Both the position numbers and the translations under genes were made by a program. Of a DNA stretch of 29,517 nt, positions 6,963-13,850 are shown in pieces. Below the pieces are notes generated by a model. It was not told the DNA's origin. It saw nothing but the letters and a program-made list of their open reading frames with translations, and ran no database searches. The DNA comes from a virus. Each line of letters starts with the position of its first letter. The stretch's first letter is position 1. The stretch is taken from the IMG/VR virus record IMGVR_UViG_3300009105_000020, positions 1-29,517 of that record. One strand, given 5' to 3'.

Positions 6963-8458
6963 TGGCAGCGACTTACCAGGTACTACTCGACTTAGATGGC
7001 GATGGAGTCTATGAAGAGGACATCACCAGCTATTGCCAGAGGGCATCTTTTGAGAGAGGTAAGGATGAAGAACTCAACGATGCTATGTCTGGCATCTGCG
7101 AACTGCTCCTGGTAAATACTGATAACCGATTCTCACCTGAGAAGAGTTCCAGTCCATACTACGGAGACTTGAAAACCAGGAGGGGCGTTCTGCTAAAAGC
7201 GACATCCCCTAATGCCGTCAATCTCTTTACTGGTTTTTTATCGGACCTTAACGATAGCCCTCAGCATCGTAAAAGGACAACCGAGTTCTACTGTGTAGAT
7301 GGTATGGAAACTCTTGCCAGGACTGATATAAGGACTCCGCTTTATAAAGACTACCTGGATGGCGACCTGATAGTAGAACTGCTCGGATTAGCTGGATGGA
7401 GTGAGGGCGCAGCCTGGATTCTCGATACCTCGGAACTAGGCTCAGAGACTATTCTAGGCTTTATGGCAACTAACCTTGATGACGGACAAGATACAATCCC
7501 TTATGCTTACTTCCACAAGGTAAAGGCATTAGACGCAATCAATGAGATTAAGAATTCAAGCTTAGGCTTCTTCTATGTAAACGGATCTGGCGAGGCTGTC
7601 TATGAAGACAGGCATCACAGGCTCTTATCCCCTCACGATACAGTACAGGCTACCTTCAATGATACTATGGCGGATATAAAACCCTATCACAGAGACAAGG
7701 ATATTATAAATGAAGCAATCGCCACTTTCATACCGAGAACCATAGCAGGAGGCTTAACTGATGCCTGGACACTCCAGGGAACGCCTCTTATCCCTGTCGG
7801 TGAATCCATAACCATCGAAGCCGATTTCTCTTACGCCTATGACGATATGGAGAACCCTGCATCGACAACAGACTATACGGCTAACTCCGCATCAGGAGGC
7901 GGAGGCACGGACTTGACCGGGGATATAACCATCACGCCAACGATATGGGCTAAGGGAGCCAGGTTCGTAATCACCAATGGAGCAAGCCAGCCTGCTTACA
8001 TCACCCTGCTAAAGATAAGGGGCAAGCTGATAACCGAAGAGGATAATATAGTCCGGACCGCCTATGACAACGACTCCCAAAGAGAATACCAGAAAAGAAG
8101 CCTTAATCTAAATGGGGATTTTCTTATATCCTCTCCGGTAGCCCAGGACTTCGCTGATTATGTAGTGGGCGGATGCAAAGACCCTAAAGCCAGGTATCAG
8201 ATTATTTTACATTCTAAAGGCGATACCACCGGAACTATCCTGGGCAATATACTAACACTGAATATATCCGACCGCATCCGTGTAGTATCTGCCCGGCTCG
8301 GACTTGATGACGAGTTCTTTATAAACAAGATGCGGCACGAGATAGATAACTTCGGTAAAGAGCATCGGGTGACTTATGATATAGTAAAAGCAGAAGACGA
8401 GGAATACTGGGTAATGGATTTCTCGGAACTGGGTACTAATACAATGTTGGCATATTAA
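6962..8458 (+). CDS. Tail tip or baseplate hub protein
   Basis: 498 residues, with its start overlapping the tape measure stop (TAATG). It begins with a strand-rich segment YQVLLDLDGDGVYEEDITSY, then INEIKNSSLGFFYVNGSGEA and YEDRHHRLLSPHDTV, a pattern seen in proteins of the gp27/hub-like tail tip group. The C-terminus has beta-rich segments (LTLNISDRIRVVSARLGLDD, FFINKMRHEIDNFGKEHRVT), like hub proteins that close the tube at the distal end. No hydrolase motif is seen. The position after the tape measure supports a distal tail or hub protein. Confidence 0.65.
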   Translation: MAATYQVLLDLDGDGVYEEDITSYCQRASFERGKDEELNDAMSGICELLLVNTDNRFSPEKSSSPYYGDLKTRRGVLLKATSPNAVNLFTGFLSDLNDSPQHRKRTTEFYCVDGMETLARTDIRTPLYKDYLDGDLIVELLGLAGWSEGAAWILDTSELGSETILGFMATNLDDGQDTIPYAYFHKVKALDAINEIKNSSLGFFYVNGSGEAVYEDRHHRLLSPHDTVQATFNDTMADIKPYHRDKDIINEAIATFIPRTIAGGLTDAWTLQGTPLIPVGESITIEADFSYAYDDMENPASTTDYTANSASGGGGTDLTGDITITPTIWAKGARFVITNGASQPAYITLLKIRGKLITEEDNIVRTAYDNDSQREYQKRSLNLNGDFLISSPVAQDFADYVVGGCKDPKARYQIILHSKGDTTGTILGNILTLNISDRIRVVSARLGLDDEFFINKMRHEIDNFGKEHRVTYDIVKAEDEEYWVMDFSELGTNTMLAY

Positions 8459-8471
8459 AGGGAGGGTAACA

Positions 8472-8903
8472 ATGGTACAAGTAGACAAGGTAAATACTGG
8501 CAAGATAAGGACTGCTGAGGATATTCTAGGGCGAAGGCGGAGGAGACCTTTCAAGAGCTTCTCCGAATTCTACCGGCACTATGCCAGGCGGAGTCTATCC
8601 GTGTCTCCGGAAGACCTATACCCTGACACGATTCTTGCTCCAAGAGTCAATCACGGCAGATGGATTATAGACTGTCCGTTCTGCTCCGGGGCAGATTTCT
8701 ACTGGCAATCGAGTCCGTTCTTCTTCTGTACCTCTTGCGGAAACAACTATACAGATAAGGTGATACCGGTCAAGGTTACTAAGAATAAGGAGAAGATTGA
8801 AGCTATCCTTATGCGTAGACCTAACGAAGTGAATAGGAACTGGGAGCTAGGGGAAACCATCAAGCAATTAGAGTGGGAGAATAAGGACAGAGGGGTAAAG
8901 TAA
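8472..8903 (+). CDS. Zinc-ribbon protein in the tail module
   Basis: 143 residues, preceded by GGGAGGGT. A four-Cys ribbon is visible: DCPFC at about residue 72, then CTSCG about 20 residues on. The N-terminal part is Arg-rich (RRRRPFKSFSEFYRHYARRS). The C-terminal 40 residues are a charged helix. Proteins with this layout occur between the tail tip and fibre genes; the function is unknown. A DNA- or protein-binding assembly factor is as likely as a virion component. Confidence 0.6.
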   Translation: MVQVDKVNTGKIRTAEDILGRRRRRPFKSFSEFYRHYARRSLSVSPEDLYPDTILAPRVNHGRWIIDCPFCSGADFYWQSSPFFFCTSCGNNYTDKVIPVKVTKNKEKIEAILMRRPNEVNRNWELGETIKQLEWENKDRGVK

Positions 8904-8904
8904 G

Positions 8905-9324
8905 ATGGCTTGGACAGCACCTAGAACCTGGGTAACAGGCGAGGTCGTAACGGCTGCGCTGATGAATACGCACGTTAGAGATAATCTACTGGCGGTTCAG
9001 GGATGGATGGATGACTGTAGCCACTCAGAACCTTCAAGGGCTTTAGACACTATTTATCAAAATACTAGTGGGAAAATAAAAGTTGTATCTGTAAGTATAA
9101 CTACCACAGCTGAGGAAGTTGAAACGGTAGAATCTCTCACAGACTCAGCTACACCACCTACTACTGTTATTAACAAACAGGGCTCGGCAGATAGCACCTC
9201 AGGGGCACTTCGCTTCTCTATGACTTTTATAGTGCTAGTTAACCATTACTATAAAGTTGCTATTAGCACTGGAAGCCCTACCTTGCTTGAATGGCACGAA
9301 TGGGATTTACTAGGTAACAGTTAA
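8905..9324 (+). CDS. Putative tail fibre or receptor-binding-related protein
   Basis: 139 residues. The start AWTAPRTWVTGEVVTAALMN followed by THVRDNLLAV is a recurrent N-terminal motif of phage tail fibre or tail-tip appendage proteins. The rest (residues 50-139) is a beta-rich domain, NTSGKIKVVSVSITTTAEEV to YKVAISTGSP, like small receptor-binding heads. Base composition shifts to more A and T than in the flanking tail genes, consistent with horizontal exchange of host-range domains. The start is one base after the upstream stop. Confidence 0.65.
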   Translation: MAWTAPRTWVTGEVVTAALMNTHVRDNLLAVQGWMDDCSHSEPSRALDTIYQNTSGKIKVVSVSITTTAEEVETVESLTDSATPPTTVINKQGSADSTSGALRFSMTFIVLVNHYYKVAISTGSPTLLEWHEWDLLGNS

Positions 9325-9585
9325 ATGAGCTTCTATGTTAAAAGGACAGCGTTACTCCTGGTACTGGTACTCTTCGCCATCAATGCAGGATTTATGTTTG
9401 CTATCTTCTGGGCAATCTGGCAGTTCGGCTCGGCTGAGGTTATTCATCAAAACTCATTCCCGACTGTAATTGAAATGCTGATGTCCGGAGTCATCCTTAT
9501 AATATCCTTAGTATTCTTTTTCTATGTGTTGGTAAAGACATTTCTAAATAGAGGCAGGTTATTTTTCTCAGAAAGAGGTAGATAA
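9325..9585 (+). CDS. Two-span membrane protein, holin candidate
   Basis: 86 residues, starting right after the upstream stop codon. Two hydrophobic segments are seen, at about residues 8-35 (LLLVLVLFAINAGFMFAIFW) and 48-72 (MSGVILIISLVFFFYVLV), and a basic C-terminus (LNRGRLFFSERGR). It comes after the tail genes and next to another membrane protein, the usual place for holins and their partners, which permeabilise the inner membrane for lysis. Confidence 0.55.
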   Translation: MSFYVKRTALLLVLVLFAINAGFMFAIFWAIWQFGSAEVIHQNSFPTVIEMLMSGVILIISLVFFFYVLVKTFLNRGRLFFSERGR

Positions 9586-9848
9586 TGAATCCCCCTAAAA
9601 ACCCGACTAAGAACAGCGAACTCGAAATGATGGTAAGAGAGACTCACGATACAGTAGTCACTCTAAACACCGCTATACTCGGAGTGCCGGGCACTCAAGA
9701 CAAAGGGCTTTGCGGTAAGGTGGATGGACAAGGCAGAGAGATTTACTCCCTTAAAAAGCATTTCTGGATTCTAGTCGGCTTCCTGGTCGGCTTAGGGGTG
9801 GTATCTGGTGGAGCTTATGGATTGATGGAGGTATTAAAGACTTCTTAA
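9585..9848 (+). CDS. XhlA-like membrane protein, holin or holin partner
   Basis: 87 residues, overlapping the previous stop (TAATG). A polar N-terminal helix region (SELEMMVRETHDTVVTLNTA) is followed by a Gly-rich turn and one C-terminal membrane helix at about residues 60-82 (FWILVGFLVGLGVVSGGAYG). This is the layout of XhlA/haemolysin-type lysis proteins. No endolysin gene follows; the nearest candidate is the NlpC/P60-like protein at 19593. Confidence 0.55.
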   Translation: MNPPKNPTKNSELEMMVRETHDTVVTLNTAILGVPGTQDKGLCGKVDGQGREIYSLKKHFWILVGFLVGLGVVSGGAYGLMEVLKTS

Positions 9849-9966
9849 ACAGAGGCTCTCAAGCGGACACACAGCCGTTTATCTACGAGACCTATACTAT
9901 TATATAAAGTTCGTATAGTAGGCTAAAACGCCCACTGGTGTAGTTTCAGCCGATACGGAGAGAACA
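9849..9966 (+). other. Noncoding spacer after the lysis genes
   Basis: No ORF with a ribosome binding site is seen here. It holds a weak hairpin, CTATAC (9892-9897) with GTATAG (9913-9918). The stretch 9931-9970 looks slightly like a tRNA D-arm region but has no T-arm. Confidence 0.4.
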
Positions 9967-10005
9967 TCCTAGACTTACACACCTTACAGGTCTAGGACTT
10001 ATTTT
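9967..10005 (+). terminator. Intrinsic terminator of the late operon, interrupted by the transposon
   Basis: TCCTAGAC (9967-9974) pairs perfectly with GTCTAGGA (9990-9997), followed by CTTATTTT. Before insertion of the IS1595 element the T-rich tract would have continued as CTTATTTTATCTATTTATTG. The target duplication is exactly this T-run, so both flanks of the element still carry it. Confidence 0.65.
9998..10005 (+). repeat. Left target-site duplication CTTATTTT
   Basis: Identical to 12675-12682, the 8 bases right after the right inverted repeat. IS1595-family elements are known to make 8-bp duplications. Confidence 0.9.
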
Positions 10006-10029
10006 GGTAACTATATACTTGCGTGACCC
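10006..10029 (+). repeat. Left terminal inverted repeat
   Basis: Begins GGTAACTATATAC and ends TGACCC. It matches the reverse complement of 12651-12674 at 13 outer and 6 inner bases, with mismatches only in the 5-base middle. It also contains the -35 box of the element's promoter. Confidence 0.9.
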
Positions 10030-10047
10030 ACTATAATGTGGTATAAT
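10019..10047 (+). promoter_or_regulatory. Promoter of the transposase/R-M operon with overlapping inverted repeat
   Basis: TTGCGT (10019-10024), 17-base spacer, TATAAT (10042-10047). The -35 lies inside the left inverted repeat. An inverted repeat CACTAT (10029-10034) and ATAGTG (10046-10051) spans the -10, a possible operator. GGGAG at 10063 serves the transposase ATG. Confidence 0.65.
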
Positions 10048-10075
10048 AGTGATATAGAAAGTAGGGAGTAAGAAA

Positions 10076-11002
10076 ATGTTACCACAATTTGTATCACTAA
10101 CAGATATGCTAAAGAGATTTCCTGATGAACGATCCTGCGTTGATTACCTTACTGAAATACGTTGGCGAGAGGGTTCCTTTTGCCCTTACTGCGGTAGTCA
10201 GAAAGTATATCATTTCAAGGATAACAAAAATCACAAATGCGGAGTATGCCGCAAGCGGTTTAGTATTAAAGTAGGAACGATTTTTGAGGATACAAAAATA
10301 CCTCTACAGAAGTGGTTTATTGCTATCTATTTTCTTACTTGTCACAAGAAGGGAATATCATCGGTTCAACTAAGTAAAGATCTCGGTGTTACACAGAAAA
10401 CGGCTTGGTTTATCGCTCATCGTCTCCGAGAAGCTACGAAAACAAAGGCTTTCAATGCCCCTCTTAAGCACTCTGTAGAGGTTGATGAAACCTTAATCGG
10501 GGGCAAGGAAAAGAATAAGCACGTTTGTAAAAGAGTAGCTGGTACTCAAGGCCGTAGCACTAAAACCAAAACAACCGCAGTAGTAATACTTCAGCGTGGT
10601 GGTGAACTAAGAGCATTTCAGACGCTAGATACTAATAGCCACACTTTAAAAGGTTTATTGCATAATAACGTAGCATTAGGAACGAAAATATACACAGATG
10701 AGTACCGTGCCTATAAAGGCTTGGAGACATTTTATCTTCATAGCAGTGTAAATCATATTAACGGACAGTATGTAAACGGAGACGCCCATACTAATACCGC
10801 AGAGGGCTTTTTCTCTTTATTAAAACGTGGAATTATTGGCATCTATCATTTCACCAGTAAAAAGCACCTGCAAAGGTATCTAAATGAGTTCTCTTTCAGG
10901 TATAATCTAAGGAACGATGATAATGGTATGGGCTTTACATCATTACTTTGCAACTGCGGACGCAGATTAACATACAAAGGATTGATAGCCAATGAAGCAT
11001 AA
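10076..11002 (+). CDS. IS1595-family transposase
   Basis: 308 residues, the full length for the family. An N-terminal zinc ribbon has C36, C39, C55 and C58 (SFCPYCG, KCGVC). A helix-turn-helix follows at about residues 94-118 (ISSVQLSKDLGVTQKTAWFI). The DDE-type catalytic core has D137 (VEVDETLIGGK), D208 (IYTDEYRAYKG) and the H238-TNTAEGFFSLLKR block with E243. It cuts and joins the element ends with 8-bp target duplication. All key residues are present, so it may be active. ATG chosen with GGGAG 9 bases upstream. Confidence 0.95.
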   Translation: MLPQFVSLTDMLKRFPDERSCVDYLTEIRWREGSFCPYCGSQKVYHFKDNKNHKCGVCRKRFSIKVGTIFEDTKIPLQKWFIAIYFLTCHKKGISSVQLSKDLGVTQKTAWFIAHRLREATKTKAFNAPLKHSVEVDETLIGGKEKNKHVCKRVAGTQGRSTKTKTTAVVILQRGGELRAFQTLDTNSHTLKGLLHNNVALGTKIYTDEYRAYKGLETFYLHSSVNHINGQYVNGDAHTNTAEGFFSLLKRGIIGIYHFTSKKHLQRYLNEFSFRYNLRNDDNGMGFTSLLCNCGRRLTYKGLIANEA

Positions 11003-11915
11003 GCCAGCATCAGAAAAACTCTTTACTTTGCCTATGCCCTTTGAGGAAGCAGTTGAGCGTTTCTCTAGGGTTAATACAAAGGAAACAGAGGCAGAACCCA
11101 CAGAAAAAAACGGGGCTTGTCCATTTGTAAAATGGGCGGGTGGTAAAAGGGCTATTATAGGCGATCTTGTTAGATTGCTACCAACTGATTTTAAGGATTA
11201 CTACGAACCCTTTGCTGGTGGTGCGGCTCTCTTTTATGAAATCTATTCACGAATGGATAAGGCTTATATATCCGATAGTAATTTAGAACTGATAATGACC
11301 TATGCCGTAGTAAAGAACGATCCATTAGCACTTATAGCAAAACTAGAAGAATACGATAAAAAGGATAGTGACGAGTATTACTATAAGGTTCGCTCGCAGC
11401 ATAATTTACAGGATGCGATAGATATTGCTGCTCGTTTCATTTACCTGAATAAAACTTGCTATAACGGCCTTTATAGGGTAAATAAAAAGGGTGAGTTTAA
11501 CGTACCCCGTGGACGTAATAATAATCCCGATATAATTCAGCGTAAAAATATCCTGGCGAGTAGTAAGGCACTTCTAAAAGCTGATATTAAATACCTTGAG
11601 TTTGATAAAATCCAGCCGAATAAGAATGACTTTGTTTATTGCGACCCACCTTATCATCCTGCTAGTATCAACGGATTTACTAAATATACTAAGTTAGATT
11701 TCTCGGAAAAAGACCAAGAACGATTAAGAGACTTTGCTTTGAAACTTCACAAGAAGGGCGTTAAGATAATGCTATCAAACTCTGATACAGCTTTTATCCG
11801 TAGTCTCTATATTCCTCCGGTTTGGAATGTTACAATTGTAGAAGCTCCCCGAATGGTGAACTGTAAATCAGAAGGTAGGGGTTCGGTTGACGAATTAGTA
11901 ATAAGGAATTACTAG
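10992..11915 (+). CDS. D12-class DNA N6-adenine methyltransferase (transposon-borne)
   Basis: 307 residues. It carries the Dam/D12 class motifs in order: WAGGKR (48-53, SAM binding), YYEPFAGGAAL (70-80), FIYLNKTCYNGLYRVNKKGE (149-168) with NVPRG, catalytic DPPY (218-221), LSNSD, and a VDELVIRNY end. It transfers a methyl group from SAM to N6 of adenine in its target. The first 40 residues are an extension beyond the catalytic domain. The start overlaps the transposase stop by 11 bp and its stop overlaps the GTG of the endonuclease, so all are co-translated. The recognition sequence cannot be read from sequence; the Dam/DpnII branch, which methylates GATC, is one possibility. Confidence 0.92.
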   Translation: MKHKPASEKLFTLPMPFEEAVERFSRVNTKETEAEPTEKNGACPFVKWAGGKRAIIGDLVRLLPTDFKDYYEPFAGGAALFYEIYSRMDKAYISDSNLELIMTYAVVKNDPLALIAKLEEYDKKDSDEYYYKVRSQHNLQDAIDIAARFIYLNKTCYNGLYRVNKKGEFNVPRGRNNNPDIIQRKNILASSKALLKADIKYLEFDKIQPNKNDFVYCDPPYHPASINGFTKYTKLDFSEKDQERLRDFALKLHKKGVKIMLSNSDTAFIRSLYIPPVWNVTIVEAPRMVNCKSEGRGSVDELVIRNY

Positions 11916-12385
11916 TGGCAATTAAACAGGGTGGCACTCAGGCTAATTATACTGGTACTGTACTTGAAAAATATATACTTTCTCGGCTTGAAGAAAGAGG
12001 TTACACTGGGTTACACCAAAGTCGCTTTAATCCTTCAAGATATTTGAAACAGCCGATTTACAGTAGACGTTATCACATAGGCTCAAGTATTTATGGCACT
12101 CCCCAATACTGCGATTTCATCATCTATCATCCTCAAAAATGGCCTGATAATCTTGTAATAGAATCAAAATGGCAACAATCCTCAGGTTCGGTAGACGAAA
12201 AGTATCCATATCTTGTCCTGAATATTCAAATGAACTATCAGAGTCCTACCATACTAGTCCTAGATGGCGGTGGATATAAAAAAGGGGCAGAAAAGTGGAT
12301 ACGTTCTCAGGCAGGAAACGGGAATTTGCTTCAGGTATTCAATATGCAACAATTTGCTACTTGGGTAAATAAAGGTAAATTATAA
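11915..12385 (+). CDS. Type II restriction endonuclease, PD-(D/E)XK fold
   Basis: 156 residues, GTG start overlapping the methyltransferase stop (TAGTG). The catalytic pattern is visible: E18 in the first helix (NYTGTVLEKYILSRLEERGY), D67 (QYCDFIIY) and E83-S-K85 (LVIESKWQQ), then SGSVDEKYPYLV, a pattern common in nucleases paired with methyltransferases. It is expected to cut DNA at the site protected by the adjacent methyltransferase. Its small size and all residues present suggest an intact enzyme. No control (C) protein gene is seen in the element. Confidence 0.85.
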   Translation: MAIKQGGTQANYTGTVLEKYILSRLEERGYTGLHQSRFNPSRYLKQPIYSRRYHIGSSIYGTPQYCDFIIYHPQKWPDNLVIESKWQQSSGSVDEKYPYLVLNIQMNYQSPTILVLDGGGYKKGAEKWIRSQAGNGNLLQVFNMQQFATWVNKGKL

Positions 12386-12396
12386 GGAGTCCTAAA

Positions 12397-12651
12397 ATGA
12401 TTTGTACTAATGAACACCGTTACTTACCTGATCTTGAAGACCTACCTGAAAGTCAAGCAGGGGAGGGAAGGCATAGATGTGCTGGTTGTGCATATGAACA
12501 AGGCTATGATGATGCCTTTGAAGGACGGGGGCGACATTTAAAAGCTGATTTATTAGATGAGAGCCAAGCTGGAACGGGCAGGCATAAAGATGTTCAATCT
12601 GCCTATGACTTGGGTCATTCTATTGGATCACAAAGACGAGGCCGAGGTTAG
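12397..12651 (+). CDS. Small two-repeat protein of the transposon
   Basis: 84 residues, with a good AAGGAG site. It consists of two tandem copies of a unit of about 37 residues: PESQAGEGRHRCAGCAYEQG then DESQAGTGRHKDVQSAYDLG, each ending in an R-rich turn (EGRGRH, QRRGRG). The first copy has a CAGC pair; the second has lost both Cys. I do not recognise a function. Its place after the endonuclease, inside the element, suggests it belongs with the restriction-modification system (accessory, immunity or specificity aid), but nothing proves that. The stop ends on the first base of the inverted repeat. Confidence 0.7.
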   Translation: MICTNEHRYLPDLEDLPESQAGEGRHRCAGCAYEQGYDDAFEGRGRHLKADLLDESQAGTGRHKDVQSAYDLGHSIGSQRRGRG

Positions 12652-12674
12652 GGTCAAATACGTATATAGTTACC
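12651..12674 (-). repeat. Right terminal inverted repeat
   Basis: The reverse complement starts GGTAACTATATAC and ends TGACCC, matching 10006-10029. It contains the palindrome ATACGTAT. Confidence 0.9.
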
Positions 12675-12682
12675 CTTATTTT
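12675..12682 (+). repeat. Right target-site duplication CTTATTTT
   Basis: Identical to 9998-10005 and directly abutting the right inverted repeat. Confidence 0.9.
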
Positions 12683-12703
12683 ATCTATTTATTGTAATAC
12701 CAC

Positions 12704-12732
12704 TTGACAACCACTAAGTGATATGTTATTAT
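12704..12732 (+). promoter_or_regulatory. Early promoter 1 with CACTAAGTG operator-like palindrome
   Basis: TTGACA (12704-12709), 17-base spacer, TATTAT (12727-12732). The spacer holds a perfect palindrome CACTAAGTG (12712-12720). The same layout recurs at 15200, 16368 and 21056. Confidence 0.75.
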
Positions 12733-12761
12733 TATACTATAGATAAAGAGGGAGGTAGTGA

Positions 12762-12980
12762 ATGGCTAAAATGACAAGGCGGATGGTTGAGGCATCAATT
12801 AAACAAGGTTGGCAGCCCTATATATCCAGTCAATGGGTGGACTTTGTTACTCGTAGAACAGGAGCCAAAATCAAGTTTATTGACCACGAGTTTGAATATA
12901 AATGCTCACGAAAAACAGCTAGAGAACTAGTAAAGATGGCAGAGGTTTCAGTAACGCCGGATGAAGCTAGTCTATCCTAG
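12762..12980 (+). CDS. Hypothetical early protein, 72 aa
   Basis: 72 residues, the first gene after early promoter 1, with GGGAGG 7 bases before the ATG. Basic N-terminus (MAKMTRRMVEASIKQGWQPY), a central strand pair, and a C-terminal helix KTARELVKMAEV. It has no recognised domain. As the first early gene downstream of an operator-like site it could be a host-takeover or regulatory factor; this is position-based inference only. Confidence 0.65.
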   Translation: MAKMTRRMVEASIKQGWQPYISSQWVDFVTRRTGAKIKFIDHEFEYKCSRKTARELVKMAEVSVTPDEASLS

Positions 12981-13006
12981 TATTAAATATAAAGGGAGGA
13001 ACCAAT

Positions 13007-13477
13007 ATGCCAGAGAAGAAGACCAAAGGAACAGACTACAGCAACCTAGATTGGAAGCCTTACTGCAGCATCAGGAACTATCTAACCTGGAGTGAAGGCG
13101 GAGAGCTACTCTGCTGTCCGATGTATGCTGAAGGACACAAACCGGACTATAACAAAGAAGGCGGCGTAGTAGAAGAGCCCGGTGAGTGCTTCAAAGACCT
13201 CAATCAGAAAGACCGCAAACACTTCATCGAGCAGTTCTGTACCAACTGGGAAGACTCAGGTAAAAGTACAGTTCCAGCCTCAGAACAGATTATCAGATTC
13301 GGAGACCTCTTAGGCTACAATAGGCGACTCAAGAAAGCTGGATTCGATACCGCCACCAGAATCACCTTAAGCCTGGGCTTTGTGAATTGTGCCACCATCG
13401 CCAACGAGAAATACCACCAGGAAGCCATAGACTTAAGAATAGCTCAGCAAGAATGTCATCATCTAGGGCTAGACTAG
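13007..13477 (+). CDS. Hypothetical Cys-rich early protein
   Basis: 156 residues, with GGGAGG before ATG. Several Cys (YCSIRNYLTW, LLCCPMYAEGHKP, GECFKDLNQKDRKHFIEQFC) are spread over residues 20-80 and could bind a metal. The block CFKDLNQKDRKHFIEQF has a counterpart in the protein at 20176 (CYEDLTKGQKIQFKKDW), so the two may share a domain. The C-terminal half is helical. Function not recognised. Confidence 0.65.
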   Translation: MPEKKTKGTDYSNLDWKPYCSIRNYLTWSEGGELLCCPMYAEGHKPDYNKEGGVVEEPGECFKDLNQKDRKHFIEQFCTNWEDSGKSTVPASEQIIRFGDLLGYNRRLKKAGFDTATRITLSLGFVNCATIANEKYHQEAIDLRIAQQECHHLGLD

Positions 13478-13520
13478 AGCCGAGGTGAAAATAAAAGGCT
13501 AAACAAAACAGGGGGTTAAA

Positions 13521-13826
13521 ATGGATTATACAAAAGGTGAATGGGAAAAAACTGGAAACGGAGTAACTGTTTTAAACAGGGGTATTATAGCAGAATGTCC
13601 ACGCCCCCAAAACAATGGTGTATTTGAAAGATACGACAACGCCCAACTCATATCTGCTGCCCCTATAATGTATGAGGGGATAGGGTCAACCATTGAGAAA
13701 TAGACAATCTATTTAGGCGAATGGTCTGCCGTAACTGATACCTACTCCCCCGAATGGACACTTGCTATTAAGAAAATTATATCAGAACTAGAGGAAGCAA
13801 TCGCCAAAGCGGAAGGTAAAACCTAG
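13521..13826 (+). pseudogene. Phage ISAAP-type small protein split by an in-frame TAG
   Basis: The first part (13521-13703, 60 residues) has the pattern of a common phage family: YTKGEWEKTGNGVTVLN, then NAQLISAAPIMYEG. After TAG at 13701-13703 the same frame stays open for 40 codons to a second TAG at 13824-13826 (residues WTLAIKKIISELEEAIAKAE), and this matches the usual helical end of the family. So one nonsense mutation seems to have split the gene. Recoding is unlikely because many genes here end in TAG and the context TAG ACA is not a known readthrough signal. Confidence 0.65.
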
Positions 13827-13850
13827 AAGAATAAAAAAGGGGGAAAACCA

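Larger units (their letters stand above)
10006..12674 (+). mobile_element. IS1595-family transposon carrying a type II restriction-modification system
   Basis: A 2669-bp element bounded by 24-bp imperfect inverted repeats and flanked by an exact 8-bp direct repeat. It encodes, in order and on one strand, an IS1595-type transposase, a D12-class adenine methyltransferase (overlap 11 bp), a PD-(D/E)XK endonuclease (overlap 1 bp) and an 84-residue repeat protein whose stop codon ends on the first base of the right inverted repeat. IS1595-family elements are known to carry passenger genes. GATC and GGCC tetramers occur here at normal-looking density, unlike in the phage around it, so the element is likely a recent arrival. 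Confidence 0.92.

Noticed and set aside
9931-10000. tRNA-like stretch (GTGTAGTTTCAGCCGATACG followed by AGAACATCC)
   Set aside because: No T-arm (GGTTCGA-like), no 7-bp acceptor stem and no CCA-type end; the following stem is better explained as the late terminator.
10006-12674. Restriction genes as native phage genes rather than transposon cargo
   Set aside because: They lie between the inverted repeats with an exact 8-bp duplication outside, overlap the transposase gene and differ from the backbone in GATC and GGCC content.
13701-13703. Amber reassignment (TAG coding for an amino acid)
   Set aside because: Many well-supported genes end at TAG (686, 1915, 2438, 3840, 5488, 11915), so the phage uses TAG as stop.
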